Source: Liolophura sinensis (lineage: Eukaryota > Mollusca > Polyplacophora > Chitonida > Chitonidae). From it: a DNA stretch of 64,000 nucleotides. Location: positions 18,365,127 through 18,429,126 of the forward strand of contig NC_088297.1 in NCBI RefSeq assembly GCF_032854445.1. Reading direction: 5' to 3'. Positions 1-11,959 of the stretch are shown here, in pieces (positions within the stretch are counted from its first letter, which is position 1; every line of letters starts with the position of its first letter). The position numbers and the translations under genes are program-made. Under the pieces are notes generated by a model that worked only from the letters and a program-made list of their open reading frames with translations, ran no database searches and was not told the origin of the DNA.

Positions 1-114
1 AGTTATCGGAGCAAAGTCAAATGTATAATGCAAGTGGATACTCAAACATTGTAAGACATTGACAGAAGAACTAGATTTGAGACGTGCAACATCTATCCAC
101 TTATTTATCAACCC

Positions 115-2715
115 ACACCACAATCCAACTATAGATTACGTACTGTGAGTCACTGTCACAACATTCAATATTAGCTGATGTACTTTCAGTCACCGTCACA
201 ACATCCAGCCTTAGCTTATGTACGTGAGTCACTATTACATCATCCAACATTGGTTTATGTACTGTGAGTCACTGTCACAACATTCAAGAATAGCTTATGT
301 TGTGTGAGTCACTGTCACAGCATCCAACATTGTGAGTCACTGATAAAACATCCAACAATAGCTTATGTCCTGTGTCACTGTCAGAACATCCTACATTAAC
401 TTCTGTATTGTTAGTCGCTGTCACAATATCTAACAATAGTTTATGTTCTGTGAGTCACTGTCACAACATCCAACATTAATTTTGTACTGTGAGTCACTGT
501 CACAACATCCAATATGAGCTTATGTACTGTGAGTCACTGTCACAACATCTAACCATAGCTTATGTTCTGCGAGTCACTGTCACAACATCCAACAATACCT
601 TTTGTACTGTAAGTCACTGTCACAACATCCAACAATAGCTTATGTTCTGTGAGTCACTATCACGACACCTAACATGAGCTTATATTCTGTAAGTCACTGT
701 GACAACATTCAACAATAGCTTATGTACTGTGAGTCACTGTCACAACATCCAGCCTTAGCTTATGTACGTGAGACACTGTCACAACATCCAACATGAGCTT
801 ATGTACTGTAAGTCAGTGTTACAACATCCAACGTTAGCATATGTTCTGTAAGTCACTATCACAACATCGAAAAATAGCTTATGCTCTATGAGTCACTGTC
901 ACAACATCCAACATTAACTTCTGTACTGTGGGACACTGTCACAACATCCAACATGAGTTTGTGTAAAGTGAGTTACTGTTACAACATCCAACATTAGTAT
1001 GTTCTGTGAGTCGCTGTCACAACATCTAACAATAGCTTACGTTCTGTGTGTCACTGTCACAATATCCAACAATACTTTTTGTACTGTAAGTCACTGTCAC
1101 AACATCCAACAATAGCTTATGTTCTGTGAGTCACTATCACAACACCTAACATGAGCTTATATTCTGTAAGTCACTGTGACAACATCCAACAATAGCTTAT
1201 GTACTGTGAGTCACTGTCACAACATCCAGCCTTAGCTTATGTACGTGAGACACTGTCACAACATCCAACATGAGCTTATGTACTGTAAGTCAGTGTTACA
1301 ACATCCAACATTAGCATATGTTCTGTAAGTCAATTTCACAACATCGAACAATAGCTTATGCTCTATGAGTCACTGTCCCAACATCCAACATTAACTTCTG
1401 TACTGTGAGACACTGTCACAACATCCAACATGAGTTTGTGTAAAGTGAGTTACTGTTACAACATCCAACATTAGAGTATGTTCTGTGAGTCGCTGTCACA
1501 ACATCTAACAATAGCTTACGTTCTGTGTGTCACTGTCACAACATCTAACAATAGCTTATGTTCTGTGTGTCACTGTCACAACATCTAACAATAGCTTATG
1601 TTCTGTGAGTCACTGTCACAACATCCAACAATAGCTTATGTCCTGTGTCACTGTCACAACATCCAACATTAGTTTTTGTACTGTGAGTCACTGTCACAGC
1701 ATCCAACATTAGCTTATGTACTGTGAGTCACTATCATAACATCTAACAATAGCCTATGTTCTGTGAGTCATTGTCACAACATCCAACAGGACCTTATGTT
1801 CTGTGAGTCATTGTCACAACATCTAACAATAGCTTATGTACTGTGAGTCACTGTCACAACATCTAACAATAGCTTATGTACTGTAAGACACTGTCACAAC
1901 ATCCAACATTAGCTTATGCTCTGTGTGCCACTGTGACAACATCTAACAATAGCTTATGTTCTGTCAGTCACTGTCACAACATCCAACATTAACTTCTGTA
2001 CTATGAGTTACTGTAACAACATCCAACAAGAGCTTATATTCTGTGAGTCACTGTCACAACATCCAACATGAGCCTATGTACTCTAAGACACTGTTACAAC
2101 ATCCAGCTTTATCTTATGCTCTGTCTGTCACTGTGACAGCATCTAACAATAGCTTATGTTCTGTGAGTCACTATCACAACATCCAACATTAACTTCTGTA
2201 CTGTGAGTCACTGTCACAACATCCAACATGACCTTGTATTCTGTGAGTCACTGTCACAACATCCAACATTAGCTTATGTGCTGTGAGTCACTGTCACAAC
2301 ATCTAACAATAGCTTATGTACTGTGAGTCACTGTCACAACATCCAACATTAGCTTATGTACTGTGATTCACTGTCACAACATCTAACTATAGTTTATGTT
2401 CTGTGAGTCACTGTCACAACATCCAATATGAGGTTATGTTCTGTGAGTCACTGTCACAACATCTAACAATAGCTTATGCTCTGCGGGTCACCGTCACAAC
2501 ATCCAACATTAACTTCTGTACTGTGAGTCACTGTTACAACATCCAACATGAGCTTATGCTCTGTGAGTCACTGTGACAACATCCAACAATAGCTTATGTT
2601 CTGTGGGTCACTGTCTTAGCATCCAGCATTAAATTCTGTACTGCGAGTCACTGACATCCAACATGAGCTTATGTTCTGTGAGTGACTGTCACAACATCCA
2701 ACAATACCTTATGTA
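115..2715. repeat. 40-bp tandem satellite, about 64 units
   Basis: A block of roughly 2.6 kb is made of diverged 40-bp units. A typical unit reads TGTGAGTCACTGTCACAACA followed by a CCAACAATAGCTTATGTTC-like half. The period is exact in clean stretches: the same decamer recurs at 1851 and 1891. Units differ by point changes at the second half (ACATT, ACAATA, ACATGA) and at the TTC/TAC junction. A few units are shortened, for example around 320-370. The array ends at about 2715 and has no coding potential. Confidence 0.95.
601..1540. repeat. Higher-order duplication inside the 40-bp satellite
   Basis: The run of variant units beginning at 601 (TTTGTACTGTAAGTCAC) reappears from 1078 with the same order of diagnostic variants: CACTATCAC, then the ACACCTAACATGAGC unit, the CAGCCTTAGC unit with the shortened TACGTGAGACAC, then CAGTGTTACAAC. 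The offset is about 477 bp, close to 12 units. This indicates a segmental duplication within the array, more recent than the divergence of single units. Confidence 0.8.
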
Positions 2716-2744
2716 ACTATTACTATAAATATAAACATATGCAC

Positions 2745-3010
2745 TATTCCCAGACCAGCGACGTCTAATTTTTTTGTCAGATAACATCACTTCACTCTTT
2801 CTTATGTAATTCTGCTTAAGGCAGTGTGCTAGTGGTGTGTAAAATGCTACTATGTATGCATTTCCATGAACAGTCAGAACAAAACTCTGACTGAGGTAAA
2901 TTGACAAGAGGCCGGAATTCACTGGTTACGTGTGATCATTTAGCAGCTATTACACTATTGTCTCTGTTCTGGTTTTTGCTCTTTTGCTGTGAGGAATCGT
3001 CACAACATTG
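2745..3010 (+). repeat. Dispersed repeat family B, copy 1
   Basis: This is a member of an unclassified family defined by comparing copies within the window. Landmarks in order are an ATAACATCACT..ACTCTTTC segment, CATTTACATGAACAGT, CTCTGACTGAGGTAAATTGA, a CCGGTTACGTGTGACCATTT-like stretch, a TATCACACTGTCGTCGCTG-like stretch, and TGGTTTT(A/T)CTCT. This copy carries all of them with point changes. No protein-coding frame is shared among copies. Confidence 0.75.
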
Positions 3011-3254
3011 AAAAAGTAACAAATATAGTGAGGTCAAAACCCACGTAGGAGTACGAATTGGCGTAAGAGTAGCATTAGGAGTGCAAAGAACCATAAACCA
3101 GTTGGAGAACGTTTCAATCTCCTCAGCCACACTGTAGTTGATTTTTGTGTTGCCGCGCTCCAAAAGTATGAAGTAGAATAAAAGTCATTGTGCGGTAAGG
3201 TAGGGAATCAGAGGGGTACGACAAGAAGCTATAAATTTCAAATTCTTACCACAG

Positions 3255-3482
3255 TTCTGTAAATTTCCGAATGAATGCGTCCATGAAAATTATATGGTTG
3301 CGTAGTAATAACCTACCACAACTGTATTTACACGAACAATGAGAACGAAACACTGGCAGAGGTAAATGGACAAGCGGCAGTATTTTACCGGTTACGTGTG
3401 ACCATTTGCCAGTTATCACACTATCGTCGCTGCTGTGGTTTTTCTCTCTATGCTGTACATCTTAATTATATTTAATTTACAG
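3255..3482 (+). repeat. Dispersed repeat family B, copy 2
   Basis: This second, tandemly placed member of family B runs from GCGTCCATGAAAATTATA through CCGGTTACGTGTGACCATTT and TCGTCGCTG to CTCTATGCTGTACATCTTAA. It ends at TTAATTATATTT, which is followed 15 bp later by a reverse-complement AAGATATAATTAA. Confidence 0.7.
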
Positions 3483-3598
3483 TAAGAAGATATAATTAAA
3501 CCAGAAAATATCTTTACTGAAACTTTGATGTATGTAAAACACTGACGTACGTCACTATGGCACAACACGTTGGTCATTAGATCTGTATCGAAACCCCC

Positions 3599-4016
3599 TT
3601 TAAAAGTAATCTGTCCTATCGTTCACTTAAAGTAGCTGGCCCTCGGGAATGGAACAAACTCCCTTCATACTTACGCAATATTCAGTCAATTTCCTTATTC
3701 AAATCTAAACTGAAGTCGTATATGCTGCAGCACTTATTCTCTGTTTAGTCTAACACACAATAATATACTTGTTAGTCGTTACTTTAAGCACCTGTATATA
3801 TTATTTATTTATTTACTTTATTCACAGGAACAGATAATCAGATGTTTATAATCACCACAGTTCACATGCCTGTATTATATACAAATTGTATGTTAATGGG
3901 ATAGAGCAAGCTCCATCGAGCTTTATTCCCGCCAGTATGTTTCTGTATGTTTATATGAATCTTATGTTTTGTATATTATATTGGTGAATAAACAAACAAA
4001 CAAACAAACAAACAAG
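3599..4016 (+). mobile_element. 3' end of a CR1/L2-type non-LTR retrotransposon
   Basis: The frame 3599-3748 translates to a reverse-transcriptase C-terminus containing VAGPREWNKLP, SYLRNIQSI and LFKSKLKSYM before a TAG stop. This 'WN.LP..LR....F+..LK.Y' signature closes the ORF2 protein of CR1, L2 and Rex-type LINEs. It is followed by an AT-rich 3' UTR of about 250 bp and a terminal (AAAC)n microsatellite at 3986-4014, the usual 3' end of these elements. Everything upstream of the last 50 codons is missing, so this is a 5'-truncated, inactive insertion. The family assignment (CR1 versus L2) is inferred. Confidence 0.8.
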
Positions 4017-4164
4017 TATTTCTACGCGCTGTCAAAGTTTCATTTTGGTTAACATTTGCCTCTCAGTCACCCATCATAGTTCATTTAATTAACTGTATCG
4101 GTATGGAGGACAGGTAGTAGCTCGAGGAAGCGTTTTAATCTTTGTGTTGTTGTTTTCTTTTTGC

Positions 4165-4600
4165 TTTTTCAAATCTGTGCGTCGAAAAAGACATTCCTAC
4201 ACCAACCGTCAACCAGTAAGGACGTTCCAGGTCAATAATCGTAAGGTCAATTCTCAAAAACGACGAATAACACAAATCACCAAAGAATTAAGACAGTATA
4301 TAAAGTACGTAAATAGGACGGAATCCTGTAAAGAGAAGCTGTCAACAGTTATCAGTGATTTTGGAAAGGCCCCTGTTATGCTCTATTCGACTGAGTGAAA
4401 TCAATATTCAAATCACGTACCATGCTACAATATCAGTTGTTGATAACAAAATATGTGTCGCAGTTGTGCATTGATTCTAACTCTTAATATATCCTACGTG
4501 GTGATCAAATTCAACACCGTGAACCCCTAACCAATGGTAAAGCGGAATTAGTCACAATCGGGAAGCACACTATGGTATAAGTAACGATATCGGCCTTCGT
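4165..4600 (+). repeat. Dispersed repeat family A, copy 1 (with TATA-like box)
   Basis: Family A is unclassified and defined by alignment of copies in this window. Landmarks in order are TGCGTCGAAAAAGACATTCC, GGACGTTCCAGGTCAATAAT, AACACAAATCACCAAAGAA, a TATATAAAGTAC box at about 4300, AGGACGGAATCCTG, AAGAGAAGCTGTCAACAGT, TACCATGCTACAATATCAGT and a tail resembling ATATATCCTACGTGGTGATC. An 84-codon open frame over 4144-4398 is not preserved in the other copies and is treated as spurious. Confidence 0.75.
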
Positions 4601-4854
4601 GCATTTAATAAATGTTACTATAAATTAGAAAGGCTAATTGTTCAAGAATGGTACACTGCAACTATGGTGAAATGATATTTGAATCCAGCTTTGGAGCACA
4701 TGTGGTCGTCTATCATTAACATTATCATGTTATGCCTTGTGGAATTATAGGAGGCTGAAAGTTAAATTTGTTAAGTATTTATTTAACTGACTTTTACATC
4801 TGTGCTGTCCTCTTGAGGTGCCCAGTTACTTGCACTGGGGCCGATTGCCTGCCT

Positions 4855-4985
4855 TACCACACCAGAGGTCCGTTTCACAAAGCGCGCTTAGCGTTAAGTG
4901 CGCGTATCTCCATGGTGACCAGTATTGTGAGTTTTATGTTGTTATGGTGTTACGGGAACGTAGGATTACGTGCAGTTTTGTGAGC
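4855..4985. repeat. Probable interspersed repeat with CACAAAGCGCGCTTAGCG motif
   Basis: The segment CCGTTTCACAAAGCGCGCTT, AGCGTTAAGTGCGCG, then CTCCATGGTGAC resembles a short palindromic interspersed repeat of marine invertebrate genomes. GCGCGCTTAGCGTTAAGTGCGCG is itself an imperfect palindrome. No second copy was found in the window, so the call rests on general familiarity. Confidence 0.4.
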
Positions 4986-5739
4986 TTTACCTAATATTAT
5001 CCCTACAATTTAAGGAAAATCGACTTTTGTAGGTCAACATTCACCTGCTCTATTCATTTGTACAAAATGAAGAGTTCTCATGGTAGCTAACCACTTCCTG
5101 TTCTATGCAGTATCGCTTGTACCTGTTTCTACTTTAGTCTCGAAAGTACTGCCGTCAGTGTTTATTTTTCTTGCACCTTCTAACTAATCATCACAATATT
5201 CAAGAAAGACATGTACATAAGTAATCGTCACATCATCCAGCAATAATGTGTATATTTTGAGTAATCCCCATATTACCCAACAATTACGTGTATATTTCAA
5301 GTAATATCAATACTAAGATGTACAGTGTGATCCATTGCAATGACTTATTGTGTGTTTTAATCTCTTATTGTTGTCTGCAGTTAATTTTATGGGTGGAAAG
5401 ATCTTGGAGGGAACCACCGGCCTTTGGTGAATATCCAGTATCTTACAATATGATGTACGTTGCCTTACGCCCTTACCCCTATCCGTAGAAATGCCAATCA
5501 CAAAATACACCAGGAGTTATGATCACTACTTTGGATGGTCACACAGATGGACTGTGATTATCATAAAGTACCTTAATAACTTACCTTATTTTCCGAGTTC
5601 ACGCATACACCTCGCGCGAAAGGTCGTATACGCACCAGCTACACGCCTGTTAAATCACGCCTGAGGTTGACATAAAGATATGCACACAGATACGTCATCA
5701 TGGTGTTTAAAACAGCGGGGTACAATTGGTGATACACTC
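4986..5739. other. No recognisable feature
   Basis: AT-rich sequence with short overlapping open frames (under 75 codons) that match nothing I recognise. No repeat copy, splice-flanked exon or RNA gene is evident. Confidence 0.5.
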
Positions 5740-6110
5740 TGACCCAATTACAACGTGAAAAGCGCTATGAGCCCTAATAGCTGTGAGTTAGTATTATAGA
5801 TTAAAGCAAACTCTGTTCTTCCTTGTCCAGATTCTCTGTCACTCTGCTTCATGATTGTGTATACTTCAACTTCAACGGGGTCAGGGGCGCCAAATTTATC
5901 GTGTTGAATTCGATCACCACATTGGCTATATGAACAGTTGCAATCAAAGCGCAACTGAGAAACTTTCATTGCAACTGTTCATATACCCAACGAGGCAATC
6001 TAATTCATCACGATAAATATTCGACGACTAGCCACGGATTAAGCGGAGGTGGACACAATAATGAACCAGTGAAAAGATATTCTGCACCTTGTAATGTCCT
6101 TTCATGTAAT
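5740..6110. repeat. Two family A tails in inverted (head-to-head) orientation
   Basis: A minus-strand family A tail (5740-5960) meets a plus-strand A tail (5965-6110). The junction is an inverted repeat: CTATATGAACAGTTGCAAT at about 5925 pairs with ATTGCAACTGTTCATATAC at about 5970. Flanking stretches ATCGTGTTGAATT and AATTCATCACGAT extend the arms to roughly 50 nt around a 22-nt spacer. Both halves carry the TTCATGATTGTGT / ACACAATAATGAA signature of the family. Confidence 0.65.
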
Positions 6111-6217
6111 AGCTGAGTACTCCGTACCTGTAAATATGAACTTCTCCCGTTACCATGACTACAGTGTACACCAGTCATCTTGTAACGGAGTACAGAATTC
6201 AAACTCTCAAGTTCAAC

Positions 6218-6530
6218 CTGCCCCGATGGCTCCACTGTCAGTCTTGGGCCGGATTACACCTAAGATCTTAAAAAAAGAAGTTGTAGGTTTCTCGCTTGGC
6301 ATTCAACAATAAGGGGATAGTGCTTCGACTGGTTGACCTGTACCAGTATAATGGCTTGGGTGGATTACTTGCCTTTGCCAAGCCGTGTCAGTGAAGCAAC
6401 TCTAGTTGATATAGCGGTGAAAATTCGCCATGCAATACACGTACATGCAATCCAAGGACCCCTTCGTTGTCATTTGACTGAAAAATTGTTAAGTGACAGT
6501 TTAAACCCGAAGCACCCACTCACTAGTCTA
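6218..6530 (+). mobile_element. tRNA-derived SINE (family SINE1) with 9-bp target duplication
   Basis: The body shares with other SINE1 copies the landmarks ACACCTAAGA.CTTAAAA, GAAGTTGTA, GGGGATAGTGC, CGACTGGTTGACC, ACTGAAAAATTGTTAAGT, TTTAAACCC and a terminal ACTCACT. The tRNA-like head is partly degraded (CCCCGATGGCTCCACTGTCA). It is flanked by AAGTTCAAC at 6209-6217 and 6531-6539. The insertion interrupts a family A/B mosaic. Confidence 0.85.
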
Positions 6531-6544
6531 AAGTTCAACATTAG

Positions 6545-6665
6545 TGTTGTTCAAACCCTGTCTGAGGTAAACTGACAAGATGCCGTATTACACCGGTTAA
6601 GTGTGACCATCTGAGCAGCGCCATGTTTTTTGTCTTAATTATATCGATAATAAACGCCATTAAGA
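6545..6665 (+). repeat. Dispersed repeat family B, copy 3 (partial)
   Basis: Contains CTGTCTGAGGTAAACTGACA and ACACCGGTTAAGTGTGACCA, then a deleted version of the family end with GTCTTAATTATAT. Confidence 0.6.
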
Positions 6666-6783
6666 CATTACATCTACCGACGAGTAAAAGTAGGAGCAGG
6701 GAATACGACTGAAGTTGATTTACATTCCGGCAATCCCTTGAGTTTACGCCGACTCTGAACACCCATCCCTCACCATTTGCTTA

Positions 6784-7101
6784 GTGAAATTCATCTACGT
6801 GAATGCTGCTATCATCACTGATGACAAACGAAAGCTTGCTCTCTGTCAACACCTCGGGGGAGATCCTGTCCATAAAGAGGACGGAAAGACGCAGGCAATG
6901 ATTTTAAAACTTCTTCAATTAAATCTATGCGTCGAAACAGACAAGGGCAGTATGTTGTCACCCACTCTATTTAACATGAATAAAAATAACTTAGCCAAAA
7001 CCTTAAAGGAGGACCCCAACGCTTTTATTTTCACAGTAAATATGCCTCACACAAAATGTTTCAGTTATAGTAGTCTGAACTGCATTCAGAAAGTAAAATG
7101 A
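6784..7101 (+). pseudogene. Possible fragment of a non-LTR reverse transcriptase
   Basis: A 105-codon frame contains KGSMLSPTLFNMNKNNLAKT, resembling the RT palm motif '(K/Q)G..LSP.LFN...N.L' of LINE reverse transcriptases. The expected FINDL-type core is altered to MNKNNL. The catalytic FADD box should lie downstream but is absent. Immediately 5' of the motif, TCTATGCGTCGAAACAGACA is the start of family A, so this looks like a mosaic of repeat fragments. A chance open frame cannot be excluded. Confidence 0.35.
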
Positions 7102-10100
7102 TGACCAGGTCTACATTACCGGCTTACACGCGCAGAATACATGGCGACGATGAACGATTTTCACTCGATGATGACAGAAAACAATCTCGTATTTCATAAT
7201 AACACGTACATGTACAAAAGATGCAGTCTAATGTGAGTGTCAACCTCAGTTGTATGTAGCATGCCATAGACAAACATGTCTCCTATCACAGTTAGCATGA
7301 GGTATCACAACAAATACGTACATAAAATCTTTTCGGCGTAAAAAAAACGTCAGTAGAACGTCAAAGGTCATAGGCCAATCCAAATGCCTGGCCGCACATG
7401 CGAGTCATATAGATGGCGGCCATTTCTTAAATGGACACAGACCTCCGTTACAACTTCCGTTTTTCGGTAGGGTTGTAGTTCTGTGAATTTTAGTATAAAG
7501 TCTTTTTTTGCTCCCAGGCATGCATTTTTGGTGTACAGGTGCATGCTTGGTATTAAAATGGTGGAAACTGTCTAAACTTTGAGGAGGTATGAGCTTTATT
7601 GATGAAAGTTTGAAATTCTGGATGAGAGGACACAAGGTGTGCGGTAGTGATGAGGCCGCGAGTAACGTCCCTTTGGCGTTGCTAGGCACGCCTCCCAGCT
7701 GCCGGCATGGAAAGGCCCAGATTTTGACGGTCAACCTATGTCAAGATTTTTATGGCTTGTTTCTCACAGTCTGGGCCAGGTATGCACAAAAGCTTATTGG
7801 CCACGGGATGTTTGGGACTGAGCTACAGCGCTAGACGTTAACATTGTCGCTTATGGAAACTTAATGGGGGGTCTGAGGCCAAATGAAAAGTGGTGAACGC
7901 AGAGGTTGGGCTTTTAATCTAATTGTTTCTTTGTTTAACGAGGATTTCCCACAGCTTGATAGCTACGAGAATATCTCTTTAAAAATAAAATCCACATATA
8001 TACATAAACTAACATAGAGAGCAAATGGTATATACAGGTGTTTACAGATATTAATATATATGGTTGGATTGTTACCTTGGGGATGATCGACATCTCGGGA
8101 TTATACAGGGCCTTAAGCATTGTAAAGGAGTAACTGGAGGGCATGGTTGGTTAGTAACCTACTGTTTTTCCGAAATTTTATTCTTAAGCGGTGAATGGGA
8201 CCCAACAAAGCCTATGCGAGCGTCAGTACAAATATAGCAGGCCTAAGCGTAGTCACCCAAGGCTATCAGTTAGATACAAGCAACACCTTGGACACAAAAT
8301 TTCACACCCAGTACATTTAAACAAATGCAGAGTTTGCAATGTCACGAGGGAGAATGTTGTTCACAAACAGGTCTCTTGCCAGAGCTAGGATGAAAAATTG
8401 CAACAAACGTATACACAGAATGCATAAAACTTAACATCAATAAAAATATGACTGTACATGCATATAAAAAGTGTCAGGGAGGGATGTACGTCGGGTTATG
8501 CCAGCATGTGTAGTTCAGAAAATGGAGGACATATTCCCAACCCCTACTGGCATTTACTGTGGATTTCAGCAGACATAGAGAGATCTAACAGATTGGCAAA
8601 CACAATTCATCATCAATGTCATTACACAAAACTATGACATGTTTTGCTGTCATTACACCCAGTCTTTCGACAATGAACATTTAAATGTGTGTGGTTTTTA
8701 AATGTTTTAAAGCATTATTGAATTTCTGTGGTTTTTCTGTGTATTCACGTGTATAGTCAGGTCTAAACAGAAAGTATGAGCAAAGAACATAGCTATGTGA
8801 ATAATATATCATTATGTAGACAGGAAAGGTAGGGTAGCGGATGATGGACCAGTACCATCCCCTTACTGTCCCTCCTGTGAATTAGAATCTAAAGTCATCT
8901 TGTGCAAAGCACAGATGCTGTGAGTGGGTAATGGCATCCGTTTCCCATCCACTTTTTGATATGTGCAGTACATAAGTGGAAGTGAGTTAAAGGTGATAAA
9001 AAACGAGAAGTTTCATGTAAAACAGGTCAAAAGCAAACACAGTTAAAAACAATTACACCTTCCAAGTACAACCCCATGGACATTGCTTCACGGGTTGAAG
9101 CGATTTAGATGGAGGTGGCCATTGCTTCGTCCTTGAAAGCGGGTTTGCTAGTCGTGGGCCAATCTTCTCCCCATTCTCAGCTAACTTAAAGCAATGCTTC
9201 ACGAGTTGGCCAACACCTTAAATTTACTTCACAATTAAATATGTGCAAATGTACCCCACCCAACTGTGTAAAGGAATTTGCTCCACTCGAGCATAACACT
9301 TCGGACCGGAATTCCTTCTGTGCTTATCATTGACCTCATTCACCCGGACGTTTTCCTCACAGCACACTTTTTGATCATTGATCAGCGGTGGACAAAGAAA
9401 CAAGTCACGTGTACCAGCTGTAAGTTCTGGCACAATTTCTCCTGCAGCATTACGATATTGTGGAAGCTTTTTGTCGAGAGCTGAACTTTTATTGATCAGA
9501 CGGCGCCGTTAATGCAATCGTATCACCGTATGTTGAACCGTGAATTCGAAGTTTGTACGTCATGTAATGTAGGGGAGTACTTCTTTTTAAGCGTTTTACT
9601 TAAAAACTGCAGTTTAGCGGACTCCTCAGACGTGTTCCGTTATGTATAATCTCAACACTCTTTTGGACAGAAGTTAAAGTTGAGATGCTTGACTAGTTTA
9701 TATCACATGACAGAGGATGTGACGCCAATTCAATGAAGAATCTAGTTTTCACAGACAATTGAGCAGCTGGTCATCGGAAAGCTACTTCAATGGATGGATC
9801 CAGGACATCCGATGTCCCACCACCCCTTCTCGGGACAACATTGCTTTTCATTCCACTCTCGATGAAAGCCTTGTGACGTCATAATGTCATAGACGAATTG
9901 AACATTCGTAACCAATGTGTAGGACATCTGGTTGGCCTACTTGCAACAATATTGATTATTATTGATCAATTGCGTGTTCCTGATTCACAGTGCAGACAGG
10001 TCTATTATGCTATAAATCCCAGTATATATTATGCCAATCAAATACTAATGCATGCATTTGTTTTCTAATCGTTTCATACGTTTCTTTTAATTGGGAAATG

Positions 10101-11955
10101 AATGGACTTCAGTAAACAAAGTTGGTGAAGCAGGAGCTAAGCTATAAGGAACAAAACAATTAGTAAGGTTTCGGCCATTTATATTGATTTGAGAAGTAAA
10201 TGCGTATCACAGATCATAGTTTTTAAAATTATTAAGATATCTACATACTGACGATTGTACGTACTGTAGTTCCGTGAAATTTAAAGGGTACTATATAATT
10301 ATTAATGTAACATTTGTCAGAAAATCTACATTATACTTCATCTTTGACGCTGTTTTACATAACATTAGAACGAACACACACAAATAATGCCTAGGACACA
10401 TGCAATATAGAGACCAAATTAGGACTATACACTAATTTTTTTTAATCATTTGGTTATATCTTGAAAAACAATGGCATGGACTGGATCATGCAAATTATTG
10501 TTTAAACTTTCGCCGTAAAGGCGCAGACGATGACACAAAACAAAACTTGTGTAACCCCCCTGGGCACCATACCAACAGTTTTGAAAATTTCTCTTTAAAT
10601 AATAGTAATGTCAAATTATTCATTTGAAGTTTCCTGTTAACGTCAATTACATTTCTTCAGTTGTTTTGTATATGCAGTTGATATTTTCTAAAACCACAAG
10701 TTGGGTGGCATACATGATAATTTGCACACGTAGGTGAAAAGTAGAAAGACATACTGCATGCAGCTTTCTTAAATTGTGAAAATATTGCAGTGAATTAAAA
10801 CCGATATTGTACGTTTCGTCAGTGTGTACGGAAACAAAATATTTCTGTTTATTCCACTTTGCCTGGTGTGACGTATATCCACAGATGACGTAGCCCCTTC
10901 AACTTACTTTAGGAAATACATGGATGTAAGCTTACGTTATAGTGTTTTTAAATATACCGTACGGACGTCTTTTCAAAAAAGCAATATGATTTCTTATTAA
11001 TATTGTCTGTTTTGAAAGAAGAAAAGATGACATGCATTTAAACGAAACCAGAGGAGGGGTCTGAACTCGTGATGTTCAGGGAACCAAATACTTTCAGTGT
11101 TGTGACTGTTGGTGACACAGACATTTTATGTGAAAGGTAAAGATCAATGCTTATTATTTTTAACATTTAAGAGTCTATTCTCTGTCTATTTGTGATTGCT
11201 TCAGGAATATGTGAATAACCTGGACTACATGGGTATAGAGTCTAGAAAACATAATGGTGTGCGAAAAAGGAAGTGGCAGCATATGGAAAGTGAACTGTGC
11301 TTTTGTTTGTATTTGGAAGTTTACTTACGAGTCATGATCATAAATTGTGCCATGAGATGTCATGTTTTAATGGCCCCATGGTTCATAAAATAAATAAAGC
11401 GTTTTTGAACTACTATTCACCGTCTTTTTGTCTTGAAGTACAGTGCCAGTTAGATTATATTTCAGACGGAAATTCATCTTAGACTGCAATGTATGCTTCA
11501 CCTAAATTATAAAATACAGCTAACTTTAAGTGTGCTCTTTAGAAACGCTTTTAAATGGTGGATAAAATTTGTGTTTTATTTTAAGTAACTTTACAAAAGT
11601 GTGTTATTTGTAAGTATTGATAGTGTTTTTAAAGTATGGACAAGCTTACACACATTTTTAATGTTATATTTAAAATTACTTTGTGCTTAAAATGGAATCA
11701 CTGCGTTTAACCTTAAAACATTAAGTGTTTATAAGTCAGAAACATAAGTGTTTTTAAAGTGGGGACGAAAATGTCTTTTATGTATAAAGTGTTTTAGCGT
11801 CAAACACTTTTTTATGGTGTACATGGATAACTTCCAATGTCAAGATTGAAACCAGAGGAAACCGTTTTAGTCTGTGTTCAATCTTTTTTTTGATCCATAT
11901 AAGATGTACCGTCTGAAAAGTCTGTGGTTTCACTCAATCACCCAACCACTCCCTC
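7102..11955. other. Long stretch without recognisable genes
   Basis: Nearly 5 kb of mostly AT-rich sequence. Overlapping open frames on opposite strands at 7405-7734 (minus, 109 codons) and 7589-7834 (plus, 81 codons) lie in a locally GC-richer patch but show no domain I recognise. Short frames at 8191-8388, 9224-9433 and 11196-11393 are likewise unassignable. No SINE copy was seen here, unlike the flanking regions. Confidence 0.5.
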
Positions 11956-11959
11956 GCAC

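Noticed and set aside
115-2715. CRISPR-like array at the 5' end
   Set aside because: There are no unique spacers; both halves of the 40-bp period repeat, and the host is an animal.
4144-4398. 84-codon open frame resembling a basic protein
   Set aside because: It lies inside family A; the other copies have stops and indels in the same frame.
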